Below, in pieces: positions 42,973-51,473 of a stretch of 64,000 nt of DNA (positions are counted from its first letter, which is position 1; each line of letters starts with the position of its first letter). The stretch is from Bacillus_CJ salitolerans. Lineage in GTDB: Bacteria; Bacillota; Bacilli; Bacillales; SA4. The translations under genes were made by a program, and so were the position numbers. Under the pieces are notes generated by a model. The model was not told the DNA's origin, did no database searches, and was given only the letters and a program-made list of their open reading frames with translations. Location: NCBI RefSeq assembly GCF_042680805.1, contig NZ_JBHUEM010000003.1, forward strand, positions 310,001 to 374,000. Direction: 5' to 3'.

Positions 42973-43905
42973 ATGCGCTTTTTCTATTTTGGATTATTAC
43001 TTTTGACGAGCTTTTTGTGGGCAGGAAATTTTATCGTAGGAAAATGGCTTGTCGGGCATGCTTCTCCAATGACGTTAACAATGCTACGTTGGCTAATTGC
43101 TGTCTTGTGTTTACTTCCTATTGTATGGGCAGTTGACAAAAAGCCTTTCCCCCCTCGAAAGGCTGTTTTTCCGTTGATATTAATGGGGCTGACAGGGGTT
43201 GTGTTATTTAATGTTTTACAGTTTATGGCGTTAGAGCATACGTCTGCGACAAATGTAGGGTTAATTTCCACCTTAATTGCCCTATCAATTGCTTTTTTTT
43301 CGTTTATATTCCTTAAAGAAAAATTAACTTTTTTTCAGATTACAACGATGTTCATTTCGCTATTTGGTGTATTGCTTGTCTTAACAAATGGCAATAGACA
43401 ACTATTAGTTTCTCTAGAATTTAATCTAGGAGACGTATATATGATCGGAGCTGTTTGTATATGGGGAATTTATGTTGTCCTCAGTAAATGGGCAATGAAT
43501 TACACTTCACCCATGATGGCTACATTGTACTCTGGAATCTTTGGCCTACTGATTGTATTGCCGTTTAACCTTTCAGATTTTACTGTTACCAATATTAATG
43601 CGACCTTCGTTTATTCGATATTATACACTGGTGGAATCTCAACAGTCGTGTGCATTGTACTTTGGAATATAGGGGTGAAAAAATTGGGAGCAACGACAGC
43701 AGGACTTTTTCTTAATTTCAACCCAATTTTTACAATGATCTTAGCTTTTCTTTTACTTGAAGAAAGAATGACATTTATACAAATTCTTGGGAGTGTCATT
43801 GTGATTACTAGCTGCTATTTATTTACATATAATAAAAAGAAGGCCTATTCTTCTAGAAAACAAGTCCAACATACGATACAACGAAAAGTGGAAAGAGGAG
43901 GCTAG
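42973..43905 (+). CDS. EamA/DMT-family transporter
   Basis: 310 residues from ATG at 42973 (GGGGGAG upstream). Ten hydrophobic segments in two EamA repeats, each ending in an ATNVGLI...P.....F.FLKEKL / GATTAGLFLNFNPIFTMILAFLLLEERMT-type motif. Probably an inner-membrane exporter of amino acids or related metabolites. The divergent Lrp-type gene is the likely regulator. Confidence 0.87.
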   Translation: MRFFYFGLLLLTSFLWAGNFIVGKWLVGHASPMTLTMLRWLIAVLCLLPIVWAVDKKPFPPRKAVFPLILMGLTGVVLFNVLQFMALEHTSATNVGLISTLIALSIAFFSFIFLKEKLTFFQITTMFISLFGVLLVLTNGNRQLLVSLEFNLGDVYMIGAVCIWGIYVVLSKWAMNYTSPMMATLYSGIFGLLIVLPFNLSDFTVTNINATFVYSILYTGGISTVVCIVLWNIGVKKLGATTAGLFLNFNPIFTMILAFLLLEERMTFIQILGSVIVITSCYLFTYNKKKAYSSRKQVQHTIQRKVERGG

Positions 43906-43942
43906 GAGCTACAGAGTGCAATACTTGAAGAACATACACAAT

Positions 43943-43977
43943 AAAAAACGCTTGAATCTTTCTTCAAGCGTTTTTTA
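43943..43977. terminator. bidirectional terminator EamA gene / small gene
   Basis: AAAACGCTTGAA pairs with TTCAAGCGTTTT around TCTTTC; A-run and T-run on either side. Confidence 0.88.
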
Positions 43978-44079
43978 TGTGCTCAAAATTAACTGTCTTT
44001 TGATTTGCGGAAGTATAAATTTGGATTTTCTCCACAATAAAGAAACTAGTTATTTAAAGGGGATGTATTCTTTACCATC

Positions 44080-44235
44080 TTATCTTTCGTTTTGTTGTTT
44101 TTCTATGTAATCATTTCGTTCCATTCCATCAGATAATTCTTCAGCAAACTCGTGGGCTGATGGGAGTTCTGAATTTTTTAGATCAGTTGAAGATAAATTG
44201 TTATTAGGTGCAGCCTCATTATTCCATTTACTCAT
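44080..44235 (-). CDS. 51-residue hydrophilic protein, unknown
   Basis: ATG at 44235 follows GGAGGT, and the frame reads 51 codons to TAA at 44080. The product begins MSKWNNEAAPNNNLSSTDL and has SAHEFAEELSDGMERND near its end. It is acidic, without cysteine, and resembles small spore-former proteins in composition. The EFAEEL segment loosely resembles the protein at 25.4 kb. It uses the shared terminator at 43.95 kb. Confidence 0.6.
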   Translation of the reverse strand: MSKWNNEAAPNNNLSSTDLKNSELPSAHEFAEELSDGMERNDYIEKQQNER

Positions 44236-44599
44236 TGAAAGTACCTCCATAATCCATAATTGTGGTTCTGATTATATTGTTTTATAAGTTTCAAACTTTT
44301 ATTCTTTAATTGGTGGTTTATCGAATAATACACTAATGAATCGTAGGGATGAAAAATGGAAAGCGAAGCTTACATGATTAAGTAGCAAATTAAATTTTAA
44401 TTAGGAGATAACAATTATTCAAAATCTCTAAGAGTAACTCTAATTACGTATTTATTCAGAGCAGCTAATGGCTGCTCCATTTTTTTGCCTAAACCTATGC
44501 AATCCATAAAAAATTGCAATAAAATGACCAAGATATACATATGGATGATAATGGAGAAATGTTTAGATTTTCAAATTAAACGAATGGGGGTATTTGAGC
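44236..44599. other. intergenic region with an orphan terminator
   Basis: No gene is visible. A terminator at 44459-44486 suggests that a plus-strand transcript starts somewhere in 44.25-44.40 kb. Confidence 0.4.
44459..44486 (+). terminator. orphan terminator upstream of lectin-like gene
   Basis: GAGCAGC (44459-44465) pairs perfectly with 44471-44477, then CATTTTTTT. No plus-strand gene precedes it within 500 bp, so it may be a leader attenuator or end a small RNA. Confidence 0.75.
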
Positions 44600-45835
44600 G
44601 TGGCATATTCACCTCATCATTATACTGGTATGTATCGTCCTACACATCCTGGAGAACAGGAATTTCTACAGTATTATTATTATGTATCCTCAAGGCAACC
44701 AAATGATCAGCTTCGAATAGTATGGAATGAAATCAAGGATGATCTGAAAAAATTAGCAGATGGGTTACAAGAATTCAATGTGAATCGTGGTATTTCAAGG
44801 TATTTATTTCGTTTAGCAGTAGAGTTTACGATTTCAAATAAAGCAAAAATACAAGGATCTCTTAGTCAAAGGACAAATCAGGTCTATGAAAGGTTCACAT
44901 CTCAGAATGTTTGGGTTTCCCATTTTTTAAGAGCTTATGGTGTACCACAACAGAAAATAGAACAAGTATTTAAACAAGTGATTCGTTTAGCCTTAGAGAA
45001 CGTTGAAGTTGTTCCAGAAAAAAACTGGAGTGATTGGGAATCGCTCGGTGGCTTTCTGACCTCAGGACCTACCGCCTCTTCATGGGGGAGAAATAGGATA
45101 GATGTGTTTTCGAGAGGAAGAGGTCAGCAAATGTATCATATTTATTGGAATGGATCAAGATGGAGCGATTGGGAATCTCTTGGTGGTAAGTTAACCTCAT
45201 CACCAGCAGCAGTGTCATGGGGACCAAATCGAATCGACGTATTTGTAAGAGGGGAAGATCAAGCACTTTATCATAAGTGGTGGGATGGTTCTAGTTGGAG
45301 TGATTGGGAAAATCTTGGTGGACAGCTAACGTCGTCTCCTGCAGTCGCTTCATGGGGAGAAAACCGATTAGATGTATTTGCTAGAGGGTCAAATAGAAGA
45401 CTTTATCATAAGTATTGGAATGGCTCAAGATGGAGTGGATGGGAGGATTTGGGAGGAACTCTGACGTCGGCACCAGCAGCCATATCATGGGGGAAAAATC
45501 GAATTGATGTTTTTGCACGAGGACAAAACCGTCATTTATATCATAAGTGGTGGGACGGCTCTAGTTGGAGTGATTGGGAGAACCTTGGTGGTTCGTTGAC
45601 ATCTAGTCCTGCAGCAACATCACAAGGACAAAACCGAATTGATGTCTTTGCAAAGGGAGATCAAAATGAACTAATTTATAAGTATTGGGATGGTGATAGC
45701 TGGAGTGAATGGGATAAACTTCAGGGGTCTTTAACATCAGAGCCTGCAGCAGTTTCATGGGGAAGAAACCGAATAGATGTTTTTGCAAGAGGGCAAAATC
45801 AACAACTTATTCATACATGGAAATCGGGGAGTTAA
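44600..45835 (+). CDS. PLL/DUF346-type six-repeat lectin-like protein
   Basis: 411 residues from GTG at 44600 (GGGGG 9 nt upstream). Residues 1-141 form a unique helical domain. Then come six exact-length 45-residue repeats, each starting WSDWE-LGG, continuing LTS-PAA-SWG-NRIDVFARG and ending LYHKYWNGS. This is the DUF346 repeat of PLL-type bacterial lectins, whose blades form a beta-propeller that binds fucosylated or methylated sugars. No signal peptide is seen, so the location (spore surface, cytoplasm or non-classical export) is open. Confidence 0.85.
   Translation: MAYSPHHYTGMYRPTHPGEQEFLQYYYYVSSRQPNDQLRIVWNEIKDDLKKLADGLQEFNVNRGISRYLFRLAVEFTISNKAKIQGSLSQRTNQVYERFTSQNVWVSHFLRAYGVPQQKIEQVFKQVIRLALENVEVVPEKNWSDWESLGGFLTSGPTASSWGRNRIDVFSRGRGQQMYHIYWNGSRWSDWESLGGKLTSSPAAVSWGPNRIDVFVRGEDQALYHKWWDGSSWSDWENLGGQLTSSPAVASWGENRLDVFARGSNRRLYHKYWNGSRWSGWEDLGGTLTSAPAAISWGKNRIDVFARGQNRHLYHKWWDGSSWSDWENLGGSLTSSPAATSQGQNRIDVFAKGDQNELIYKYWDGDSWSEWDKLQGSLTSEPAAVSWGRNRIDVFARGQNQQLIHTWKSGS
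45026..45835 (+). repeat. six tandem 135-bp coding repeats
   Basis: The codon for the first Trp of WSDWE recurs at 45026, 45161, 45296, 45431, 45566 and 45701, a constant 135-bp period, and the sixth unit ends exactly at the stop codon. Alternating units share WNGSRW or WDGSSW endings, pointing to duplication of a two-repeat block. Confidence 0.9.
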
Positions 45836-45848
45836 ATAATAAAATCAT

Positions 45849-45877
45849 TTGTCTTTAGAAACTTAACCATGTATAAT
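45849..45877 (+). promoter_or_regulatory. promoter of ABC-F leader transcript
   Basis: TTGTCT at 45849-45854 and perfect TATAAT at 45872-45877 are 17 bp apart. Transcription would begin near 45884, leaving an RNA leader of about 320 nt before the ABC-F start codon. Confidence 0.78.
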
Positions 45878-45906
45878 AATGGTAACTATTTAAGGAGGTG
45901 AAAGAG

Positions 45907-46044
45907 ATGGTTTATGCTGTTGCTATTCGTACACAATTGCTTCAATTTATTTACAATTGTCGTGCGATTATTTTTGCATTTGTTTTCCAAGGGAGAAGTC
46001 TGCCCTTTTTTAGCAAATGCATAGCAACATCACACATCTCTTAA
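45907..46044 (+). CDS. 45-codon leader ORF ahead of ABC-F gene
   Basis: ATG at 45907 is preceded by an ideal ribosome site AAGGAGGTG (45892-45900) and translates MVYAVAIRTQLLQF... to TAA at 46042. It starts about 20 nt after the predicted transcription start and is followed by two terminators, then an ABC-F gene. A nested hairpin lies in its second half (GCATTTG/CAAATGC, AAGGG/CCCTT, 45976-46020). As with vmlR, erm and similar leaders, a ribosome slowed by an antibiotic on this ORF could permit transcription to continue. Confidence 0.72.
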   Translation: MVYAVAIRTQLLQFIYNCRAIIFAFVFQGRSLPFFSKCIATSHIS

Positions 46045-46074
46045 ACCAAAACGGATACAGGATATTTGGACTAG

Positions 46075-46099
46075 AGATGCCTTTTTGGCATCTTTTTTT
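46075..46099 (+). terminator. ABC-F leader terminator 1
   Basis: AGATGCC (46075-46081) pairs perfectly with 46087-46093 around T5, followed by T7. Confidence 0.85.
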
Positions 46100-46140
46100 C
46101 ATACATTCGATTTAATAGATAATGATTGTTTTGTCTATTT

Positions 46141-46178
46141 AAAAAGCCATGGGTATCAGGAGATACTCATGGCTTTTT
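46141..46178 (+). terminator. ABC-F leader terminator 2
   Basis: A 17-bp stem (46141-46157 with 46162-46178, one G-T) with loop AGGA and T5, ending just 12 nt before the ABC-F ribosome site. Confidence 0.88.
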
Positions 46179-46205
46179 CATTTCATTTTTAAGGAGCGAT
46201 ATTAG

Positions 46206-48101
46206 ATGATAATTTGCACAGTTTCAGATATAAAAAAAATATATGGTGGTACTACGATTATTGAATCATTAAGTTTTGACATACAGGAAGGGCAACGTAT
46301 CGGCCTTGTTGGTCCAAATGGAGCAGGAAAGACAACAATCCTGAAATTAATTGCTGGAGAAGAGTCTCTAGATGGTGGTGCTATTCATCGTAAAAAAAGA
46401 TTAAAGGTTGGTTACTTATCTCAACTACCTTCATATACAGCTGATATGACTGGACGTAATGTTCTGGAATTGGCGTTTAACCACGTAATTGCACTCGAAC
46501 AAAAGATGCAGCAGTTAGAGGTAAGGATGACAGATCCAACAATAAACGAGGAGACATTATCGGAAATTTTAGCTGAATATGGACAAAGCCAAGAGGAATA
46601 TACACATATCGGTGGATATGAAATGGAATCTTCATTAAGTGCGGTTGCAAGTGGTTTAGGAATTGAACCTTTATTAAACCAATCTTTCAATCTCATGAGT
46701 GGCGGGGAGAAGACGAAAATTTGTATAGGATTATTGTTGTTACAACAACCAGATTTATTATTGTTAGATGAACCGACTAATCATTTAGACGTTGAAGCCA
46801 TTGAATGGCTTGAAGACTACTTAAGGAGGGAGAATGTTACGGCTGTAGTTGTATCACATGACCGTTATTTTCTAGATCAAGTTGTAACGCATATTTATGA
46901 TTTAGATGAAGGGGAAGTAACAAGTTATCACTTGAATTATTCGAGCTTTGTTGTGGAAAAAGAAAAGAGGCTCATGGATCAATTTGCAGCCTTTAATGAA
47001 CAACAGAAACGAATAAAAAAAATGAAGGATTCGATAAGGAGATTAAGACAATGGGGAAATGAATCAGGAAATGAAAAGTTTTATCGAAAAGCGAAGAGTA
47101 TGGAAAAGGCGCTAGAAAGGATCGAAAAGATTAAACGACCCATACTAGAAAGAAAGAAGATAAATCTTGAACTAGAGATAACGAATCGGAGTGGAAATGA
47201 TGTGTTTATTTATGAAAATGTTACCCAAATTTTTAATAGTATAGATCTAATTCATCATTTCTCATTCGCTCTTCGCCACAAAGAAAGAGTAGCAATTGTA
47301 GGGAAAAATGGTACTGGGAAATCAACCTTAATTAAAATGTTAACCGGTGAAATCACTCCTTCAATTGGATCGATTCAAGTGGGCAGTAATGTGAAAATGG
47401 GGTATTTATCTCAGCATATATTTGAAGAAGAAGCCGACCAGTCAGTAATAGATGCCTTCCGCGAGCAAGTTCCCTGTCTAGAAGGGGAGGCAAGACAAAT
47501 TCTTGCTAAGTTTCTGTTTTATGGAGCTTCCGTATTTAAGAAAATCAATCAATTAAGTGGTGGAGAACGAATGCGATTACGATTAGCTCAACTAATGTAT
47601 CAGGATATTAATGTGCTTCTCCTTGATGAACCGACCAACCACTTAGATATAGATTCAAAGGAAGTTCTTGAGGACGCTCTAACTGATTTTGAAGGAGCTA
47701 TTTTATGTGTATCCCATGATCGATATTTCTTAAATAAAATTTTTAATCAAATTTTATGGTTAGAGAACAAGGAGATTACTCATTATATAGGCACGTATGA
47801 TGAAGCAAAGCTGAAAAGAATAAAAATGATTGGGAGTAATGATGATGCAAAACTAAAGAAAAAGGATAAAAGTATTACTTCAAACAAAATGAGCACAATG
47901 TCCCATCAAATTGCCGGAAGAAGCCTAGATGAGATTGAATATAGTATTGAGCAGCTAGAAGAAAAGAAATTGGTGATTCAACGTGAAATGATGAGTGTAA
48001 ATGATTTAGACCGTTTGCATGATTCACAGAGACATCTTGAAGACATAGAAACCCAACTTGTGAATTTATATAATGACCTTGAATCACTGCTAGACTCATA
48101 A
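46206..48101 (+). CDS. ABC-F ATPase, probable ribosome-protection type
   Basis: The 631-residue soluble protein has two ATP-binding domains: Walker A GPNGAGKTT (about residue 35) and GKNGTGKST (about 372), signatures LMSGGEKTK and LSGGERMR, Walker B LLLLDEPTNHLD in both, a charged inter-domain linker (KRIKKMKDSIRRLRQWGNES) and a C-terminal coiled coil. ABC-F proteins bind the ribosomal E site; many protect against antibiotics. The leader ORF plus two terminators point to drug induction, but the subfamily is not assigned. AAGGAG at 46191 precedes the ATG. Confidence 0.88.
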   Translation: MIICTVSDIKKIYGGTTIIESLSFDIQEGQRIGLVGPNGAGKTTILKLIAGEESLDGGAIHRKKRLKVGYLSQLPSYTADMTGRNVLELAFNHVIALEQKMQQLEVRMTDPTINEETLSEILAEYGQSQEEYTHIGGYEMESSLSAVASGLGIEPLLNQSFNLMSGGEKTKICIGLLLLQQPDLLLLDEPTNHLDVEAIEWLEDYLRRENVTAVVVSHDRYFLDQVVTHIYDLDEGEVTSYHLNYSSFVVEKEKRLMDQFAAFNEQQKRIKKMKDSIRRLRQWGNESGNEKFYRKAKSMEKALERIEKIKRPILERKKINLELEITNRSGNDVFIYENVTQIFNSIDLIHHFSFALRHKERVAIVGKNGTGKSTLIKMLTGEITPSIGSIQVGSNVKMGYLSQHIFEEEADQSVIDAFREQVPCLEGEARQILAKFLFYGASVFKKINQLSGGERMRLRLAQLMYQDINVLLLDEPTNHLDIDSKEVLEDALTDFEGAILCVSHDRYFLNKIFNQILWLENKEITHYIGTYDEAKLKRIKMIGSNDDAKLKKKDKSITSNKMSTMSHQIAGRSLDEIEYSIEQLEEKKLVIQREMMSVNDLDRLHDSQRHLEDIETQLVNLYNDLESLLDS

Positions 48102-48104
48102 CAG

Positions 48105-48140
48105 AAATCCCCCCAAACAATAAAAAGGGGGGATTTTCCT
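48105..48140. terminator. bidirectional terminator ABC-F / GDSL gene
   Basis: AAATCCCCCC (48105-48114) pairs perfectly with 48127-48136 and is followed by TT. Confidence 0.85.
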
Positions 48141-49443
48141 ATTCTTTCATGAGAGACAATAAATAGGTTCTATATAAAAATGCAGCAAATTGTGCTCGAG
48201 TCGTATTCATATCAGGTTTGAAAGACCCATCTGTATATCCTGTTGTTATTCCTAGTGACGCAAGTGTAGTGATATATGAGTATGCCCAATGGTTTGTATC
48301 AACGTCAGTAAATGTTACTTCTGTCTGTTCATTAAAATGATAGGCAGTCATTAAAATTTTGGCCATTTGTGCCCTGGTAAGAGGTGAATCTGGATTAAAG
48401 AATTCCCCCTTTTGAAAAATTCCAGCCTCGGTAAGCTTAGCTATCGCCATATATGCAGGGTGAGACTCGTCAATATCCTTGAAGTAAGGATTAGCAGGTA
48501 TTGATTGATCAAGATTCAAGACGTTGTACAGTACATGTGCAGCCTCTGACCTAGTAATAGGTAGGTTAGGTCCGAACGTATTATCTGTAATCCCAGGTAA
48601 TAACTCTGAACGAGCTAGTAGATAGATGGCTTCCTTTGCGTAATGATCTTCAGGAACATCCGTAAAGACAATCTTTTCATTTTCCTCGTACTCTTTTAAA
48701 AAGGTATTCGCCATTAGTTGATACCCTTCAACAGTTGGATGTACGTCAAGCGGATTGGGTAAATATTTTATTGGATCTTCATCAAACACATGGTACATTG
48801 AGACGTAATGCACGTTTGAAAGCGTGGCTGCTGTTTCTATAGCGGTGTTAATAGAAACTGTGGCAGCTTTCATTATATTTTGTTGTTCAACTGTCCCGTG
48901 TGGAAAGGAGAAATAATAGCCAATTAAGTAAATCGTCGAGTCAGGGTTTAATTTTTTAATTTCACTAACAATTGAGCTTATATTTGCGGATATTTGTTTT
49001 AAAGTTAGGATTGCCGTTTGTGCATCAATGTTAACTGTTAATGTTTGTTTATCTACAAAATTTAGAAAATCATTTGCACCAGCTTGTATCGTAATGATTG
49101 ATGCTTGCTTGATTTGATCAGTAATAGGTAATTTATTTCGGGTGACATTATTAACAATATCATCTAATACTTGATGGGTTGTATATCCACTCGTCGCAAA
49201 ATCATCAACATACGTAGATAATGATCCGTTTTCTAATAGACTTTCAGCAATGAAATCCGTGTAGCTATTCCCAAATTCCCCGTCAGAATTTAATCCAGCA
49301 GGAAGAGAGTCACCGAGCGCCAAATAAAATTCTTTTTTTTGAAAAGCATTGGTTTGTAATGGAACCAATGTAACAGATACAGTTAAAAATATTAGACAAA
49401 CTAGTCTGATACTATACATCAAACTCTTTTTCAAAGGCTTCAC
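48139..49443 (-). CDS. cell-surface SGNH/GDSL hydrolase with three SLH domains
   Basis: The 434-residue precursor has a signal peptide (cleavage near TNAFQ), an SGNH hydrolase domain with block I ALGDSLPAG, block III GANDF and block V DVHPTVEG, then three S-layer-homology domains (VFTDVPEDHYAKEAI, FKDIDESHPAYMAI, TFTDVDTNHWAYSYI; each with an ITRSE/LTRAQ/TTRAQ-type motif). SLH domains hold proteins on pyruvylated wall polymer, so this is a surface-anchored esterase or lipase. The plus-strand neighbours are unrelated. Confidence 0.9.
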   Translation of the reverse strand: MKPLKKSLMYSIRLVCLIFLTVSVTLVPLQTNAFQKKEFYLALGDSLPAGLNSDGEFGNSYTDFIAESLLENGSLSTYVDDFATSGYTTHQVLDDIVNNVTRNKLPITDQIKQASIITIQAGANDFLNFVDKQTLTVNIDAQTAILTLKQISANISSIVSEIKKLNPDSTIYLIGYYFSFPHGTVEQQNIMKAATVSINTAIETAATLSNVHYVSMYHVFDEDPIKYLPNPLDVHPTVEGYQLMANTFLKEYEENEKIVFTDVPEDHYAKEAIYLLARSELLPGITDNTFGPNLPITRSEAAHVLYNVLNLDQSIPANPYFKDIDESHPAYMAIAKLTEAGIFQKGEFFNPDSPLTRAQMAKILMTAYHFNEQTEVTFTDVDTNHWAYSYITTLASLGITTGYTDGSFKPDMNTTRAQFAAFLYRTYLLSLMKE

Positions 49444-49565
49444 CGCTCTTTCTGTTTAATTTAACCCGTTCATAATATTCTCGATTTAGATGAATCATTC
49501 CTTTATTTTTTTTCTCTTTGTGATATGATTTTTTTGGATATTTTGACATGAAGAGGGAGAGGAAT

Positions 49566-50051
49566 ATGCGAATTGTAAATAAAAGGGATGTAGACGAGGG
49601 GCATGTATTACGATTTTTTATAGAGCATTGGGGTAGTCCAGAGATGATCGTATCAACTGGTGTTTACCAGTGTCATAAATTAGATGGGTATATTATGATG
49701 GATGATAATCAAATGATTGTCGGGCTAATTACCTTTGCTTGTGATCATGAAGATGAAGAATTAGAAATCATCTCACTCGATAGTATTGTGGAAAATAAAG
49801 GGATAGGAACGGAGCTATTGCAAACAATAGAACGTGAAGCTAGAAATAGAAAATGCAAAATAATTAAACTGATTACGACGAACGATAACGTAAAAGCTTT
49901 AAAATTCTATCAAAAAAGAGGCTACGTTCTATCAAAATTGATGGTAAATGCTGTTGAAAAAGCTAGAACTTATAAACCAGAAATTCCACTAATAGGGAAT
50001 GATGGAATTCCGATAAGAGATGAGATTGAACTAATGAAAGTGATGGATTGA
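49566..50051 (+). CDS. GNAT-family N-acetyltransferase
   Basis: 161 residues from ATG at 49566 (GAGGGAGAGG upstream). The acetyl-CoA motif reads ISLDSIVENKGIGTELLQTI (N-K-G-I-G-T), and NDNVKALKFYQKRGYVLSKL is typical of the fold's last helix. Target unknown. It ends 63 bp before the next kinase gene's start and may be cotranscribed. Confidence 0.82.
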   Translation: MRIVNKRDVDEGHVLRFFIEHWGSPEMIVSTGVYQCHKLDGYIMMDDNQMIVGLITFACDHEDEELEIISLDSIVENKGIGTELLQTIEREARNRKCKIIKLITTNDNVKALKFYQKRGYVLSKLMVNAVEKARTYKPEIPLIGNDGIPIRDEIELMKVMD

Positions 50052-50113
50052 GGAGATGTCTCCTCTTTTTTCGTATAGTTATTTTGCGAAGCGTTAGTTT
50101 GGAGGAAAATGTA

Positions 50114-51370
50114 TTGATAACACTTATTAAACCTCTAATTGTAAATATAACAATAATATTTTCTTTAACATTTAATGCAAATTTATTTTTTCCGTTTCAT
50201 AGAGGAAAAAAAATAAGTTTAAAACAGAAGATTATTTACGGATTATTAAGTGCATTTGCCGGTTTATTATGTATGTCCTATCCTGTTGAAGTATTAGGGG
50301 AGACAAATTTTGATTTTCGAATGATTATGATTCTAGTCATAACCTTGTATGGAGGATTTTTACCTGGGCTAATTTGTACAGTCATTATTCTAATAGGAAG
50401 AATCTTTCTTGTCGGAGGAAATTTCGCTTCTGTAGGGGTCATTGTGTGTATCTTAGCATTTATTATTTCGATGCTATTTAGATCGACATATATTAGAGCG
50501 ACTAATAAATTATTATTTGCTGTTTTAGTATTAAGTTGTTACCTATTATCATACATATTTGTTATCTACCAGGCCGTAGATTTTCTTGATACGAAATTTT
50601 ACATCATTTACTTCTCTAGTTTTACCGCTACGTTTTTTTTCCTTATCGTTGTGATTGAGCGTCTTATCCATGCGAATAAAAGGCTAGATGAGGATGTATA
50701 TCTTGATAAACTAAGTACAGTCGGACAAATGGCTGCGTCTTTTGCACATGAAATAAGGAACCCAATTACTACGGTTAGAGGTTTTATTCAGTTTTTAGAA
50801 AAGGAAACAACCGATCGAAGACTCAAGCAATACTCACCGTTAATATTAGAGGAATTGGATCGAACAAATGAAATTATTACGAACTATTTAACCTTGGCAA
50901 AACCTGAAAAGATAAAATTAGAGCCGGTATGTTTAAATGTTATTATCGAGAAATCCGTTGAATTGATACGCCCCTTAGCCTCCTATCATGATGTGGATCT
51001 AGTAATAAAAATGTCTGAAGAGTATGAAGTTTTTGCAGATAGTAATCATTTAAAACAAGTTTTTCTAAATTTAATAAAAAATGGAGTTGAATCAATCGAG
51101 AAGGGGGGATGTGTGTTTGTTGCAACATCCAAAGGTGAAAAAAAAGGTACTGTCCAAGTCATTATAGAAGACAATGGAAAAGGAATGACTCCAAAGCAAT
51201 TAAAAAAAATGGGTTTACCATATTATACAACGAAGACAAAAGGGACTGGACTTGGTAGTATGATTTCGAATCGTTTAATTCGTGAAATGAATGGGAATAT
51301 TCAATACTCAAGTGCGCTAAATGAAGGTACTAAGGTTATTGTTACTTTACCTCTACATATCAAAAAATAA
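50114..51370 (+). CDS. KinB-type membrane histidine kinase (5TMR-LYT domain)
   Basis: 418 residues from TTG at 50114, fixed by GGAGG 9 nt upstream. Six hydrophobic segments of the 5TM-LYT type (residues 5-195) are followed by HisKA with His212 in AASFAHEIRNPITTVRGFIQF and a HATPase domain (VFLNLIKNGVESIEKG, DNGKGMT, GTGLGSMIS). Organisation and the kinase core resemble sporulation kinase KinB, which also feeds Spo0F. No response regulator is adjacent, as expected for an orphan phosphorelay kinase. Confidence 0.85.
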   Translation: MITLIKPLIVNITIIFSLTFNANLFFPFHRGKKISLKQKIIYGLLSAFAGLLCMSYPVEVLGETNFDFRMIMILVITLYGGFLPGLICTVIILIGRIFLVGGNFASVGVIVCILAFIISMLFRSTYIRATNKLLFAVLVLSCYLLSYIFVIYQAVDFLDTKFYIIYFSSFTATFFFLIVVIERLIHANKRLDEDVYLDKLSTVGQMAASFAHEIRNPITTVRGFIQFLEKETTDRRLKQYSPLILEELDRTNEIITNYLTLAKPEKIKLEPVCLNVIIEKSVELIRPLASYHDVDLVIKMSEEYEVFADSNHLKQVFLNLIKNGVESIEKGGCVFVATSKGEKKGTVQVIIEDNGKGMTPKQLKKMGLPYYTTKTKGTGLGSMISNRLIREMNGNIQYSSALNEGTKVIVTLPLHIKK

Positions 51371-51473
51371 GCGGAGTTTTGTAAAGTCATAAGAAAAAGG
51401 ATTCCTCGTGCTTATAGTAGAATTAGTAAGTGGAGTTGAAAGAAAACACCCTTAACATTGGAGGTAATGACAA

